Notes under the pieces: model-generated | What the model saw: only the letters and a program-made list of their open reading frames with translations | What the model was told of the DNA's origin: nothing | Databases searched by the model: none | Program-made: the position numbers and the translations under genes | Shown here: in pieces, positions 15,937 through 26,016 of the stretch | Layout of the letters: each line of letters opens with the position of its first letter | How positions within the stretch are numbered: position 1 is the first letter of the stretch | NCBI GenBank assembly: GCA_017465905.1 | Contig: JAFTVE010000021.1 | Coordinates: 1-64,000, forward strand | From: Bacteroidaceae bacterium | GTDB lineage: Bacteria > Bacteroidota > Bacteroidia > Bacteroidales > Bacteroidaceae | Direction of reading: 5' to 3' | Length of the DNA stretch: 64,000 nucleotides

Positions 15937-18780
15937 ATGAAACACCATAAAATACCTTTGGTAGCTTTACTGCTACTACTCGCGACATTTGCCCATGCCA
16001 ATGACATGCTCACATTGCGCGGAAAGGTTATTGACAATCGCACTCGCAAGGATTTGGTTGGAGCCACTATACAGATACTCTCTGCCGACAGTACTTTCAT
16101 TGCTGGTTGCATGGCACAGTGCGACTGGATAGATGGTAACGAGAAATGGCAGACGGCAGACTTTACACTGAACATCCCCAAGCAAGAGGGAACGTATATC
16201 CTGCGTGCCGACTTCCTGGGTTATGAGACATCATACATCACTCTCTCCCTAAACACGCTGGGGCGTAGGGAATACAATCGCGACCTCCCGCCCATATATA
16301 TGAAGGAGAAGGCAAAGGAGCTGGGCGAAGTGACCGTCAGTGCCAGCAAGGTGACGTTCTACTACAAGGGCGATACGGTGGTATACAATGCCGATGCGTT
16401 TGTTGTCTCTGAAGGCTCGATGCTAGATGCCATCATATCACAGATGCCGGGTGTGGAGCTACGCTCGAATGGTGACATCTACCATAATGGCCGAAAGGTG
16501 GAAAACTTACTGCTGAACGGTAAGGAGTTTTTCCGTGGCGACAATCGGGTGATGCTTGATAACCTACCATCCTATACCGTGAAGCAGATAAAGGTATATG
16601 ACAAACTGGGCGACTTGAGCGAGTTTCTCGGCCAGGAGCTGATTGGCGACAAGCAGTATGTAATGGATGTGCAGCTGAAGAAGGAGTACAACGTAGGTTG
16701 GATTGCCAACGCCGAGGTGGGTGGCGGAATAGCCGATGCCGTATACACGGGCGATGACCCCTATCTGGCACGCCTCTTTGCCATGCGCCATAGCGACCGC
16801 ACACGCTTCACGGCTTACGCCAATGTGAACAATCTGAACGACAAGCGCAAGCCAGGAAGAAGCGATGGATGGTCGCCCGATGCAATGATGGCAGGAATAC
16901 GCAAAGAGGCAACAGGCGGTATCGACTACTATGCCGATGACAAAGACAAGAAATGGAAGGTAAACGGCAATATCCAGCTATCGCACACCAACATCGACGA
17001 GCAGGAGACAACGAACCGCACCAACTTCTTACCCGGTGGAGATACCTACGAACGCATTGTCAAGGCCTCGCAGAACACAGCTTTGCAACTGAGCACCAGC
17101 CATGCATTGAATTTGAAGTTCTCGCAACTTGCATTGAACATCAAGCCCTCGGCAAACTATCAAAGGTATGACAATACGCGTTCAACAGCATCACAGACCT
17201 TTGCCGACACGCTAATAAACAGCTATATATCCAAGGGCCTTACACGTGGCTACCGACTGAATACCGCATTGTCCGCCGATGGAGTACTGAAGTTCAAGGG
17301 CACCTCTGACTTTATGGAACTTATGGCCAGCGCACGTTACAGCAATGCGCATGATGAGGAGTTCGACCGATATACATTAAAGGTCGGCAGTGATGACAAG
17401 GCCTCACAGTATTCAGACCGCTATTTCAACAACCATCCCGATCATAACCTCTCTTACAATGCGGGAGTGCATTATGTTACCCGAATAAGCCAACAGTTGA
17501 ATCTCACATTAGGATACGACTATGAGCATTCCGATAATGTACGTCATTCGTCACTCTACCTGTTGGACAAGCTGCATAATGCGACAGACAGTGCCGCCTT
17601 GTCTTTGGGTGAGCTGCCTTCAATGCGCGAGTATGAAAGTACTCTCGACCCTCGCAATAGCTATACGAGCCATTTGGTGGGCAACAGCCACATCATCACG
17701 CCGATGCTACAATACTTCAAGAAAAACGAGCGAGGCAAGTGGAACGCTTATGCCCGATTCCCCATAACCCTGTCAGCCCGCAACCTTGCCTACAGTAGAG
17801 GAGAGGTAGACACGCTCATCCATCATCGCACTACATTGTTCGGCATCAGTGGTAACTATATTACTTGGGAGAGCTTGGATAAGAAATACAAGGTATTTGC
17901 CTCGTATAATATACATTCCTCATTGCCCGACTTGATAAACATGGTAGACATGTATGATGACACCGACCCCTTGAACATCAAGGTGGGGAATAGTGATTTG
18001 AAGAATGCATATACACATACCGTACGAATCGTTGGTTCGAAACAGTTGCACGAAAAGGGAATGGTACACAGTGCGCAGTTTGACTACAAGTCAACAAGCA
18101 ACGCATTTGCCGTATCCAATATGTATGACAGGGAAACCGGCGTGCGCACCAGCAAGACCTACAATGTCGATGGGAACTGGAGCAGCGATGCAGGCTACGG
18201 ATTCATGGCTATGCTCGGAAAGAACAAGCGCACCATATTCGTCTCTACGACACAGGGAACATTCAGGCAAAGCGTCGACCTTGTTGGTACTACCGCAATG
18301 AACCGATTGGAGCAAAGCACTGTACACACGATGGCAATGCAGGAAAAGCTATCATTGGAGTACAAACGTGAGATGTATAACATAAAGCTGAAAGCCAATG
18401 GAAAGTGGAGCAACGTGAGCAGCAAACGAGACGGCTTCGCTACGCTCAATATCTTTGACGTAGATTATGGAGTCTCGTCCACTATGACACTTCCCTATAA
18501 GATAGGGTTCACCACAGACTTTACTGTCTACACACGCCGTGGATACAACGACGAGATGTTCAACACCGACCAGTTCGTATGGAACGCCCGCTTGACCAAG
18601 AGCATCATGAAAGGCAATCTGGTATTTATGATCGACGGTTATGACCTGCTGGGCAGCCTTAGCAACATAACCTACTCAATCAATGCACAAGGACGCACTG
18701 AAGTAAAACGGAACGTACTTCCACGATATGCTATGCTGCACGTGCAGTATAAATTTAATAAACAACCGAAGAAAAAATAG
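15937..18780 (+). CDS. Outer-membrane beta-barrel protein (TonB-receptor-like)
   Basis: A 947-residue outer-membrane protein. The start MKHHKIPLVALLLLLATFAHA is a signal peptide. A carboxypeptidase-like beta domain (about 25-110; LRGKVIDNRTRKDLVGATI) leads to a plug-like segment (SEGSMLDAIISQMPGVELRS, then NGRKVENLLLNGKEFF) and a long strand-rich barrel ending in an aromatic strand before a basic tail (MLHVQYKFNKQPKKK). A paralogue lies at 42330-45245. No SusD partner is adjacent, so this is not a standard nutrient uptake pair. Control by an ECF sigma factor is suggested by the promoter. Substrate and role are unknown. Confidence 0.85.
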   Translation: MKHHKIPLVALLLLLATFAHANDMLTLRGKVIDNRTRKDLVGATIQILSADSTFIAGCMAQCDWIDGNEKWQTADFTLNIPKQEGTYILRADFLGYETSYITLSLNTLGRREYNRDLPPIYMKEKAKELGEVTVSASKVTFYYKGDTVVYNADAFVVSEGSMLDAIISQMPGVELRSNGDIYHNGRKVENLLLNGKEFFRGDNRVMLDNLPSYTVKQIKVYDKLGDLSEFLGQELIGDKQYVMDVQLKKEYNVGWIANAEVGGGIADAVYTGDDPYLARLFAMRHSDRTRFTAYANVNNLNDKRKPGRSDGWSPDAMMAGIRKEATGGIDYYADDKDKKWKVNGNIQLSHTNIDEQETTNRTNFLPGGDTYERIVKASQNTALQLSTSHALNLKFSQLALNIKPSANYQRYDNTRSTASQTFADTLINSYISKGLTRGYRLNTALSADGVLKFKGTSDFMELMASARYSNAHDEEFDRYTLKVGSDDKASQYSDRYFNNHPDHNLSYNAGVHYVTRISQQLNLTLGYDYEHSDNVRHSSLYLLDKLHNATDSAALSLGELPSMREYESTLDPRNSYTSHLVGNSHIITPMLQYFKKNERGKWNAYARFPITLSARNLAYSRGEVDTLIHHRTTLFGISGNYITWESLDKKYKVFASYNIHSSLPDLINMVDMYDDTDPLNIKVGNSDLKNAYTHTVRIVGSKQLHEKGMVHSAQFDYKSTSNAFAVSNMYDRETGVRTSKTYNVDGNWSSDAGYGFMAMLGKNKRTIFVSTTQGTFRQSVDLVGTTAMNRLEQSTVHTMAMQEKLSLEYKREMYNIKLKANGKWSNVSSKRDGFATLNIFDVDYGVSSTMTLPYKIGFTTDFTVYTRRGYNDEMFNTDQFVWNARLTKSIMKGNLVFMIDGYDLLGSLSNITYSINAQGRTEVKRNVLPRYAMLHVQYKFNKQPKKK

Positions 18781-18809
18781 CCTGTGTGAAGAAAAAAGTT
18801 TACCTTCGT

Positions 18810-18841
18810 GTAACCTTTTGGCAAGTTAGGTTGTCTAATTG
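18810..18841 (+). promoter_or_regulatory. ECF-type promoter, copy C (DUF6249-like gene)
   Basis: GTAACCTTTT from 18810 and GTCTAATTG from 18833, the same 23-base step as copies A and B, with GACGGTGA following. It lies 30 bases after the barrel gene's stop, so this gene can be transcribed on its own. Confidence 0.65.
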
Positions 18842-18897
18842 ACGGTGAACCAACAAAGGCGAACAAAATGAACAAACAAACTAAAACAACGAACGAT

Positions 18898-19587
18898 ATG
18901 AAAAAGTTTTTCAAAGTGCTGCTATTGGCAGCAGTGGCATTGATGCCGGTGATGGGAATGGCGCAAGAGAAACCATATGAAAAGGATGTAGAACAAAAGT
19001 TTGAACGCGAAATGAGGCTCCGGCAATACACGGACTCGGTGGAAAGAGCGCGACTGACGCAGTTGTATGCTCATCAAGAAGAGATGGCGCGTATTGCGGA
19101 CAAGAAGTTTAGTACTATGCGTGGCAATCTACCCAATATCATTATATTGCTAATTGTATCCTGCGCTATCCTTGGTATCGTATATATAGCAATGAAGAAT
19201 TCACGCCGCAAGGCTGAAGACCACAAGGAACTTATCAACAAGCTTATCGACAATAACCTGCTGAATTCTACCGAACCTATCAGCAAGGAGACCATTGAGG
19301 CGTTGATGAAGCCGAAGAAGACAGAGAAGGAACGGTTCATAGGCGATGCTACATTGCTGGGACTTGGTATAGGTCTGTTTGTCGGGGCTAGAGCATTACG
19401 CGGTGGACCAGATGATCTCCTAAGTTTTGCAGGAATGACTCTTGCTGGTTTAGGTTTGCTCCGCCTCTTCATCCGTACTGTAGCTACAGTAACAGGGCCT
19501 TATCTTTTTCAAGGGAGACGTAGAAATGCAAAGCGTGAACCTAAGGTCAATCCTATAGAAGAGGCTGAAGTGATTGAGGAGAAGTAA
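18898..19587 (+). CDS. DUF6249-like membrane protein
   Basis: A 229-residue protein: signal peptide (MKKFFKVLLLAAVALMPVMGMAQ), a charged helical segment (about 28-70), a membrane helix (about 80-97; IIILLIVSCAILGIVYIAM), a soluble part (DHKELINKLIDNNLLN), and two closely spaced hydrophobic helices (about 155-200), ending in a charged tail. This resembles the DUF6249 proteins found beside ECF sigma genes in Bacteroidales. An upstream in-frame ATG (18868) would hide the signal peptide and was not chosen. Function unknown; location next to the sigma gene suggests a part in sensing or in its output. Confidence 0.65.
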   Translation: MKKFFKVLLLAAVALMPVMGMAQEKPYEKDVEQKFEREMRLRQYTDSVERARLTQLYAHQEEMARIADKKFSTMRGNLPNIIILLIVSCAILGIVYIAMKNSRRKAEDHKELINKLIDNNLLNSTEPISKETIEALMKPKKTEKERFIGDATLLGLGIGLFVGARALRGGPDDLLSFAGMTLAGLGLLRLFIRTVATVTGPYLFQGRRRNAKREPKVNPIEEAEVIEEK

Positions 19588-19737
19588 TCATACCAAGTAA
19601 AAGAGTTGATATTAAGAGTCGAGCCACTGACGTCAGATTTTCTTTATGATGCTTGTGAAATGATACGCCATGCCTGACTCTTAATTCCGACTGTCCTTAC
19701 TCATAACTCAAAACTCATAATTCATAATTATCTCCCC

Positions 19738-20280
19738 GTGTCCACTCCCGAAGAAATACTCCTTATCTCCCGTGTGCTGCTCCTGAACGATGGGCGGGCA
19801 TTCGGCCGACTGATGAAGCGGTATCTGCGCCCGGTGCGCCGCTACTTCCTCATACAGACGGGTGGCGATGAGGCGCTGAGCGATGACCTCACGCAGGAGA
19901 CCTTCATCCGTGTGTGGCGCGGACTGGACAGCTACAAGCGGCTCTCGGCGTTCGGCACGTGGGTGTACCGCATTGCCTTCACCACCTATCAGAACCATCT
20001 CAAGGGAGTGAAGCATCACCTGAGTCTCGACGATGAGCACGTGACTCCCGCCCTGCAGCATCTGGCCGTGGAGCCCGACTATGATGCCGAGGAGATAGCG
20101 GCCCTGCACCGCGCCATCGGTATGCTGGGCGAGGGCGAGAAGACCTGCATCACGCTCTTCTACCTGGAGGAGATGAGCATCAAGGAGATAGCGGCCGTGA
20201 CGGAAATGTCGGTCGCTGCCATCAAGACATCGCTGAGCCGCGGACGAAACCATTTACGAACCTTATTGACTGAAGAATAA
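19738..20280 (+). CDS. ECF-type RNA polymerase sigma factor
   Basis: A 180-residue sigma-70 family protein with only regions 2 and 4. Region 2 is at about 20-85 (SDDLTQETFIRVWRGLDSY, core-binding and -10 recognition) and region 4 at about 125-178 (SIKEIAAVTEMSVAAIKTSLSRG, the -35-reading helix-turn-helix). The start is a GTG at 19738; no ATG is available in frame upstream. Three promoters of ECF type lie upstream in the neighbourhood and are its best candidate targets, but none precedes this gene, so it is apparently not autoregulated by that motif. The next gene may encode its anti-sigma factor. Confidence 0.92.
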   Translation: MSTPEEILLISRVLLLNDGRAFGRLMKRYLRPVRRYFLIQTGGDEALSDDLTQETFIRVWRGLDSYKRLSAFGTWVYRIAFTTYQNHLKGVKHHLSLDDEHVTPALQHLAVEPDYDAEEIAALHRAIGMLGEGEKTCITLFYLEEMSIKEIAAVTEMSVAAIKTSLSRGRNHLRTLLTEE

Positions 20281-20327
20281 TAATGTACCACCTCCCCCTC
20301 AGAGGAGAATAAAAAAAGGAAGAGAAT

Positions 20328-20705
20328 ATGAACAAGGAAGACCGACAGATAAGAGCGCTGCTACAGAAAGCAGACACCACAAGCCGCGAGCACGAAGCCT
20401 CGCTGCACGCACGCATCATGCGCCAGCTGCCCGAACGCAACCTGCGCCGTATATACCTTGTCATCATCTTTGCCCTGCTATGGGGAGGCGGCATAGCCCT
20501 GCTCGTCTGCTACTGGCAGCCGATAGCGGCCTCGATGCTTGCCGTGGCATCATCGCTGCTCGACCATACGCTCCCCTCCGTGGAGACCTTCACGACCTTT
20601 GCCCTGTGCATAGGCACCATCGTGCTCATCGTGGTGCAGAGCCGCGATGTGATGGACGAGTATTATGAGCGGGAGATTATGGGAATTCTGAATTCTGAAT
20701 TATGA
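20328..20705 (+). CDS. Small membrane protein, candidate anti-sigma factor
   Basis: A 125-residue protein with about 40 charged cytoplasmic residues (MNKEDRQIRALLQKADTTSR), a membrane helix at about 42-62, a second at about 86-105 and a short tail. It lies 47 bases after the sigma gene on the same strand. A cytoplasmic N-terminal helix followed by membrane helices is the layout of many anti-sigma factors, though no zinc (ZAS) motif is present. Its last residues (GILNSEL) are encoded by a GAATTCT repeat that recurs inverted at the end of the convergent gene, so the C-terminus may be of recent origin. Confidence 0.6.
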   Translation: MNKEDRQIRALLQKADTTSREHEASLHARIMRQLPERNLRRIYLVIIFALLWGGGIALLVCYWQPIAASMLAVASSLLDHTLPSVETFTTFALCIGTIVLIVVQSRDVMDEYYEREIMGILNSEL

Positions 20706-20818
20706 AGGCCAATCCCGAATTATGATGTTTGAAACATGAGTCCCTTGCATGCACAGATGATTAGTGACATAGAGACACAAGTCTACACAGAATTCAGAAT
20801 TCAGAATTCAGAATTCCC
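20681..20818. repeat. Inverted GAATTC repeat between convergent genes
   Basis: 20681-20701 and 20798-20818 are perfect 21-base inverse complements built of AATTCTG units. Each arm lies inside the end of a gene, giving GILNSEL and GILNSEF. As RNA the arms could form a long hairpin and may act as a two-way terminator. Confidence 0.75.
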
Positions 20819-22308
20819 AACATTTCCTCAATGATGTCTCGCGAGTTGCTCAGGCGAGGTATCTTGTGCTGGCCGCCCAGCTTGCCCTTTTCCTTGAGCC
20901 AAGCATCGAAAAGGCCCTTGCGGGCGGGGATTATCTCAAGCTCCTGCAGGGTAATATCCTTGTAGCGCTTGGCCTCGTAGTCGGAGTTGATGGTCTGCAG
21001 GGCTTGGTCGAGCAGACGGGCGAAGGCGCTGAGGTCGGCAGGGGGTGTGGCAAACTCGATGAGCCACTGGTGACGGCACTTGGCGTTGCCATCCATGAAG
21101 ACGGGCGCGGCGGTGTACTCCTTGACCTGTGCACCGGTGGCCTCGCAGGCCTTGCGTAGGCCCTTCTCGGCATTGTCTACCACAAGTTCTTCGCCAAAGG
21201 CGTTGATGAAGTGCTTGGTGCGGCCGGTGATGATAAACTTATAGGGATTCTTCTGGGTAAACTTCACCGTGTCGCCGATGATGTAGCGCCACAGGCCGCA
21301 TGAGGTGCTGATGACCATGGCATAGTTGCGCCCCGGCTCCACGCCCCAGAGGGGCACGATGGTGGGGTTCTCCTTGCCAAACTCGTCCATGGGGATGAAC
21401 TCGTAGAACACGCCGTAGTCGAGCATCAGCAGCATGGCAGGGTCGGCGAGGTCGCTCTGCAAGCCGAAGAATCCCTCGCTGGCGTTGTAGGTCTCCATAT
21501 AATGCATACGGTCGGTGGGGATGAGCTGCTTGTATTGCTCACGGTAAGGCGTAAAGGCCACGCCGCCATGGAAGAAGACCTCGAGGTGGGGCCACAGCTG
21601 GCAGAGGTTGTCCTTGCCGGTGATCTCGAGCGTACGCTTGAGCACAGCCATCATCCAGGAGGGCACACCGGAGAGGTTCGTGATGTTACAATCCTTGACA
21701 TACTGGGCTATGCGCTCCATCTTCTCCTCAAAGTCGCTCAGCAGGGCAATCTCCTTGCCGGGCACACGGAAAAGGTTGACGAAGGGACTGACATTCTCGA
21801 TGAGGATGGCGCTGAGGTCGCCCACGAGACTGTGGGGAAGGTTATAGTTGGGGGCATGGCTGCCGCCCAGGATGAGCGCCTTGCCGCTGAACATGCGGCT
21901 CTGCGGATTGCTGCGGAGGTAGAGGGCCACGGAGTCGGTGCCGCCACGGTAGTGGAGGTCGTCGAGGCCATCCTGCGATACGGGGATAAACTTGCTCTTG
22001 TCGTTGGTAGTACCCGATGACTTGGCGTACCACTTCACGCGTCCGGGCCACAGGATGTCGCTCTCGCCATGACGCATACGGTCGATATAACCCTTCAGTC
22101 CCTCGTAGTCGGAGATGGGCACGCGGGAGGCAAACTGCTCGTAGTCGCGGATATTTTCATAGCCATAGAGAGTACCCCACTCGGTGTGGCGGCTCTTGCT
22201 GATAAGGTGTGAGAGGACGCGGCGCTGTATCGCCTCGGCCTGGGTATCGTATTGGTCAATCTTGTGCTGTCTGAACTTTAAGGCAGTACCAATCAGTTTG
22301 GTTTGCAT
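20794..22308 (-). CDS. GH3 family protein (acyl-adenylate / amino-acid conjugating type)
   Basis: A 504-residue soluble protein of the GH3 family, best known as plant enzymes that join amino acids to hormones through an acyl-adenylate. Bacterial members are common in Bacteroidota, with unknown substrates. Seen here: the ATP-binding YAKSSGTTNDKSKFIPVS near 95-112, a central segment (GVPSWMMAVLKRTLEITGK), YNASEGFFGLQSD, and WRYIIGDTVKFT in the hinge region. It follows rnc on the same strand with a 116-base gap containing a possible -7 element (TACTTTTG at 22338-22331). No neighbour indicates the substrate. Confidence 0.88.
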   Translation of the reverse strand: MQTKLIGTALKFRQHKIDQYDTQAEAIQRRVLSHLISKSRHTEWGTLYGYENIRDYEQFASRVPISDYEGLKGYIDRMRHGESDILWPGRVKWYAKSSGTTNDKSKFIPVSQDGLDDLHYRGGTDSVALYLRSNPQSRMFSGKALILGGSHAPNYNLPHSLVGDLSAILIENVSPFVNLFRVPGKEIALLSDFEEKMERIAQYVKDCNITNLSGVPSWMMAVLKRTLEITGKDNLCQLWPHLEVFFHGGVAFTPYREQYKQLIPTDRMHYMETYNASEGFFGLQSDLADPAMLLMLDYGVFYEFIPMDEFGKENPTIVPLWGVEPGRNYAMVISTSCGLWRYIIGDTVKFTQKNPYKFIITGRTKHFINAFGEELVVDNAEKGLRKACEATGAQVKEYTAAPVFMDGNAKCRHQWLIEFATPPADLSAFARLLDQALQTINSDYEAKRYKDITLQELEIIPARKGLFDAWLKEKGKLGGQHKIPRLSNSRDIIEEMLGILNSEF

Positions 22309-22424
22309 TATCCTATATCTAAAAAACGCACAAAAGTAGTGGAAACTTTTGGAATGGGGCGACTACGGATGCAAATTATAATAAATTATAACATATCGTA
22401 ACATCCCGAAAACATCGCTTGAGA

Positions 22425-23285
22425 CTAAGCCTCGGCCGCAGGTGCCGCTATCGGTTCGGAAGACGCTTCGGGAATATGCTCCTGCACCTCCTCGGCGGGC
22501 GTTGCTACGGGAGCTGTACGCGCATCGAAGTGCTCTACGGCCTGTTTATACAGCTCATCCTTCTTGCGTATGTGGCGCATGGCCTCCTTGGCGGCAAGCT
22601 GCTGGCTCTCCTTCTTGGAGTAGCCGAAGCCGGTGCCAAACTCCATGCCCTCGATGCATACGCGGCTGCGGAAGGTGGGGCTGTTGGTGCCTACGGTGTT
22701 CTCATCGACAAGCTCAAACATGACGGCAAACTGCGTCTTCTGGCTCCACTCGATAAGCTTGCTCTTGAAGTTGTCGTCCTCCTTGGCTACCAGCTTGAGG
22801 TCGATGTGCTTGCCTATCAGTCGATGCTCGAAGAAGCGATAGCACCAGGCATAGCCACGGTCGAGGTAGATGGCGCCCACCAGAGCCTCGAAGGCGTTGC
22901 CGGGAATGAAGCTGTTGTGGGTGCGGTTGATATGGGTCGACTGTATGAGGTCGACAAGGCCCGTCTCCTTGGCAATACGGTTGAGACTGCTGCGCTGCAC
23001 AATCTTGCTGCGCACAGAGGTGAGGAAGCCCTCTTTCTTGCCCGGAAACGTATGATAGAGGATGTCGCTCACCACAGCCTCGATGATGGCATCGCCCAGA
23101 TATTCGAGTCGCTCATTGTCTTTCTTCTGCTCACCTTGACGGTGATAGTTGAGCGAACGGTGCATGAGTGCCTCGCGATAGACAGAGACTTCGCGAGGAT
23201 AGAATCCCAAGATACGGCGCAGCTTGCGACGAAACTCCTTGTCGCTGCTGAAGAGGTAGTGTATGTAATCGGCCAGGCGATGCAT
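22425..23285 (-). CDS. rnc: Ribonuclease III
   Basis: Double-strand-specific endoribonuclease that processes rRNA precursors and structured mRNAs. The 286 residues carry the catalytic signature ERLEYLGDAIIEAVVSD (about 58-74), EALVGAIYLDRGY with the second acidic site, and a C-terminal double-stranded-RNA-binding domain (about 165-235; KLIEWSQKTQFAVMFELVDE, KKESQQLAAKEAM). An Ala/Pro/Glu-rich tail of about 40 residues extends beyond the usual length. In most Bacteroidales that I know, fabF lies between acpP and rnc; here it is missing and a terminator fills the gap. Confidence 0.96.
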   Translation of the reverse strand: MHRLADYIHYLFSSDKEFRRKLRRILGFYPREVSVYREALMHRSLNYHRQGEQKKDNERLEYLGDAIIEAVVSDILYHTFPGKKEGFLTSVRSKIVQRSSLNRIAKETGLVDLIQSTHINRTHNSFIPGNAFEALVGAIYLDRGYAWCYRFFEHRLIGKHIDLKLVAKEDDNFKSKLIEWSQKTQFAVMFELVDENTVGTNSPTFRSRVCIEGMEFGTGFGYSKKESQQLAAKEAMRHIRKKDELYKQAVEHFDARTAPVATPAEEVQEHIPEASSEPIAAPAAEA

Positions 23286-23307
23286 ATGGATAGGGGTTTA
23301 ATAATAA

Positions 23308-23351
23308 AAAAAGTCGTATAATCGGGTTTTGACCAATTAATACGACTTTTT
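23308..23351 (-). terminator. Terminator between acpP and rnc
   Basis: AAAAAGTCGTAT (23308-23319) pairs with ATACGACTTTTT (23340-23351), a 12-bp stem followed leftward by a T-rich run. It should end the acpP transcript, leaving rnc to another promoter or to read-through. Confidence 0.85.
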
Positions 23352-23374
23352 ATAGTACTATCGCTGTACTCTAA

Positions 23375-23611
23375 TTACTTCGCGTTGTTAGCGATGTAGT
23401 CGATAGCGTCCTGTACGGTAGAGATCTTCTCAGCCTGATCATCGGGAATTGACATACCGAATTCCTTCTCCAACTCCATGATCAACTCTACTGTATCCAA
23501 AGAATCTGCACCGAGATCGTTTGTGAAGCTTGCATTGGGAGTTACTTCTGACTCGTCTACACCAAGCTTATCTACGATAATAGCCTTTACTCTTGCTTCA
23601 ATTTCTGCCAT
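23375..23611 (-). CDS. acpP: Acyl carrier protein
   Basis: A 78-residue acidic protein that carries growing fatty-acid chains on a phosphopantetheine arm. The attachment motif [16 protein letters not shown] is present with Ser37 as the modified residue. It is monocistronic here, with a strong terminator just downstream instead of the usual fabF. Confidence 0.98.
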   Translation of the reverse strand: MAEIEARVKAIIVDKLGVDESEVTPNASFTNDLGADSLDTVELIMELEKEFGMSIPDDQAEKISTVQDAIDYIANNAK

Positions 23612-23786
23612 AATAGTAATGTTTTTAATGAATAAATAACTTAAAGCGATACAAAGAAAAGAAACTTTCTCTTTCGCTCCAAATATTTTTCTCGGATTTC
23701 GAAAGAAAGTGCACCGAAAAATACATATTGAGCAAAAAAATCGGCAAAAAGCACCTTTTTTAGTACTTCTTGCCGCATTAGAACAT

Positions 23787-23813
23787 AAAAAACCGCCCTA
23801 TCTGCAGGCGTTA
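23787..23813 (-). terminator. Probable suf operon terminator overlapping the sufD end
   Basis: Read leftward, CGCC (23797-23794 region) and GGCG (23810-23807 region) form a short GC stem whose 3' side runs straight into six T. The stem uses the last codons of sufD. Confidence 0.5.
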
Positions 23814-25141
23814 CACTCACGGCATTGGCCGAGTTCTCCGCGGAAACGCTTCTCCACCAGATGGAGCAGGCGGTCGCGCAGGGCCTCGAGGCCCACCTCA
23901 TCGATGACCTCGCCCACAAAGGCACGCATGAGGAGCTGGCGGGCTTCGGCATAGCTGATGCCGCGCTGCTGCATATAGAAGAGGGCATCTTCGTTGAGCT
24001 GCCCTACGGTGGCTCCGTGGCTACACTTCACATCGTCGGCATAGATCTCGAGCTGCGGTTGGGTATACATACGGGCCTGACGGGTGAGACAGAGGTTGCG
24101 GTTGGTCTGCTGGGAGTCGGTGTGCTGAGCGCCTTCGCGCACGAGCACCTTGCCGGCAAAGGCACCGGTGGCCTCATCGTCGAGCACATACTTGTATAGC
24201 TCGTGGCTGGTGCAGTCGCTCACGGCATGGTCGATGAAGGTGTGGTTGTCGACATGCTGATGGCTATCGGCAATGGCCATGCCGCAGAGGCTGATATGGG
24301 CTCCGCGACCGGCGAGAGTGACACGTGTGGTGTTGCGGGTGGTGCCGCCCATGAGGGTGACGCCATTGACCAGCACGCGGCTATCGGCTTGCTGGTGTAT
24401 GTAGAGGTTGCTCAGTCGGCAGGTGCGCGGGGTAGTCTCCTCCAGTTCGTAAAGTTCGAAGGATGCGCCGGCACCCACGAAGACCTCGATGACCTGATTG
24501 GCAAGGAAGTCGACCTCGTCCATGGCATGGTCGCACATCAAAAGGCGTGCCTGAGCCATATCCTCCAGGATGATGAGCACGCGGCGGTTGACCATGAAGT
24601 TGACATCGGCACGCAAGATATTCACGAGCTGAATGGGCTTCTCCACCACTACGCCCTTGGGGACGTATAGCAGCAGACCGTCCTGTGCAAACATCGTGTT
24701 GAGGGCTGTGATGGCGTTGGACCTTGTATCGGCAAGCTGGCCATAATATTTGGACACAAAGTCGGGGTACTGCTCAGCTATCTCCTTGAGACTGCCGAGG
24801 AGCACGCCCTCGGGGAGAGCGACCTTAGGCAAAGCCTTCATATAGAAACGATCGTTGACGATGAAGTAGAGCGAGGTGCTCATGTTGGGCACATCGCACT
24901 TGAACACATCGTAGGGGCTCACGGGGATGTCGAGGCGACCCAGGTTGATGCCATAGTCGGGAGCAAAAATCGCCTCCACATCAGTATACTTGTATTCCTC
25001 ATCCTGCCGTGTAGGAAAGCCCATACGGAGCAGCTCGTCGTGAGCCTCATCGCGCAAGACATTCATCACGGGAGCACTATGACGACCGATTAGACTGCGG
25101 CACTCACGGTAGAGGTTGAGGTATTGTTCTGTACTTTGCAT
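23798..25141 (-). CDS. sufD: Fe-S cluster assembly protein SufD
   Basis: A 447-residue scaffold subunit of the SufBCD complex, which builds iron-sulfur clusters in the cytoplasm. The beta-helix core shows typical family text (VPKGVVVEKPIQLVNIL, NHTFIDHAVSDCTSHELYKYV, HGATVGQLNEDALFYMQQRGI with the conserved His of the SufB-SufD interface). The C-terminus ends in CRECNACR, a Cys-rich tail not needed for family membership. The ATG at 25141 was preferred to an upstream TTG. It is the last gene of sufB-sufC-sufD. Confidence 0.95.
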   Translation of the reverse strand: MQSTEQYLNLYRECRSLIGRHSAPVMNVLRDEAHDELLRMGFPTRQDEEYKYTDVEAIFAPDYGINLGRLDIPVSPYDVFKCDVPNMSTSLYFIVNDRFYMKALPKVALPEGVLLGSLKEIAEQYPDFVSKYYGQLADTRSNAITALNTMFAQDGLLLYVPKGVVVEKPIQLVNILRADVNFMVNRRVLIILEDMAQARLLMCDHAMDEVDFLANQVIEVFVGAGASFELYELEETTPRTCRLSNLYIHQQADSRVLVNGVTLMGGTTRNTTRVTLAGRGAHISLCGMAIADSHQHVDNHTFIDHAVSDCTSHELYKYVLDDEATGAFAGKVLVREGAQHTDSQQTNRNLCLTRQARMYTQPQLEIYADDVKCSHGATVGQLNEDALFYMQQRGISYAEARQLLMRAFVGEVIDEVGLEALRDRLLHLVEKRFRGELGQCRECNACR

Positions 25142-25167
25142 GATTGTCAATTGTCAATTGTGAATTG

Positions 25168-25923
<756 letters not shown>

Positions 25924-26016
25924 TGTCTTTTATTTGTTTTTCAGAATTCCCGGAGGACTCGGAGTGCTCTGAGAACTCGGACTTTCAATTGTCCATTATC
26001 AATTATCCATTGTCAA

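Noticed and set aside
25142..25167. ATTGTCA repeats between sufC and sufD, and similar at 25983-26016
   Set aside because: Short simple repeats typical of Bacteroidales gene gaps; no operator symmetry or link to function.
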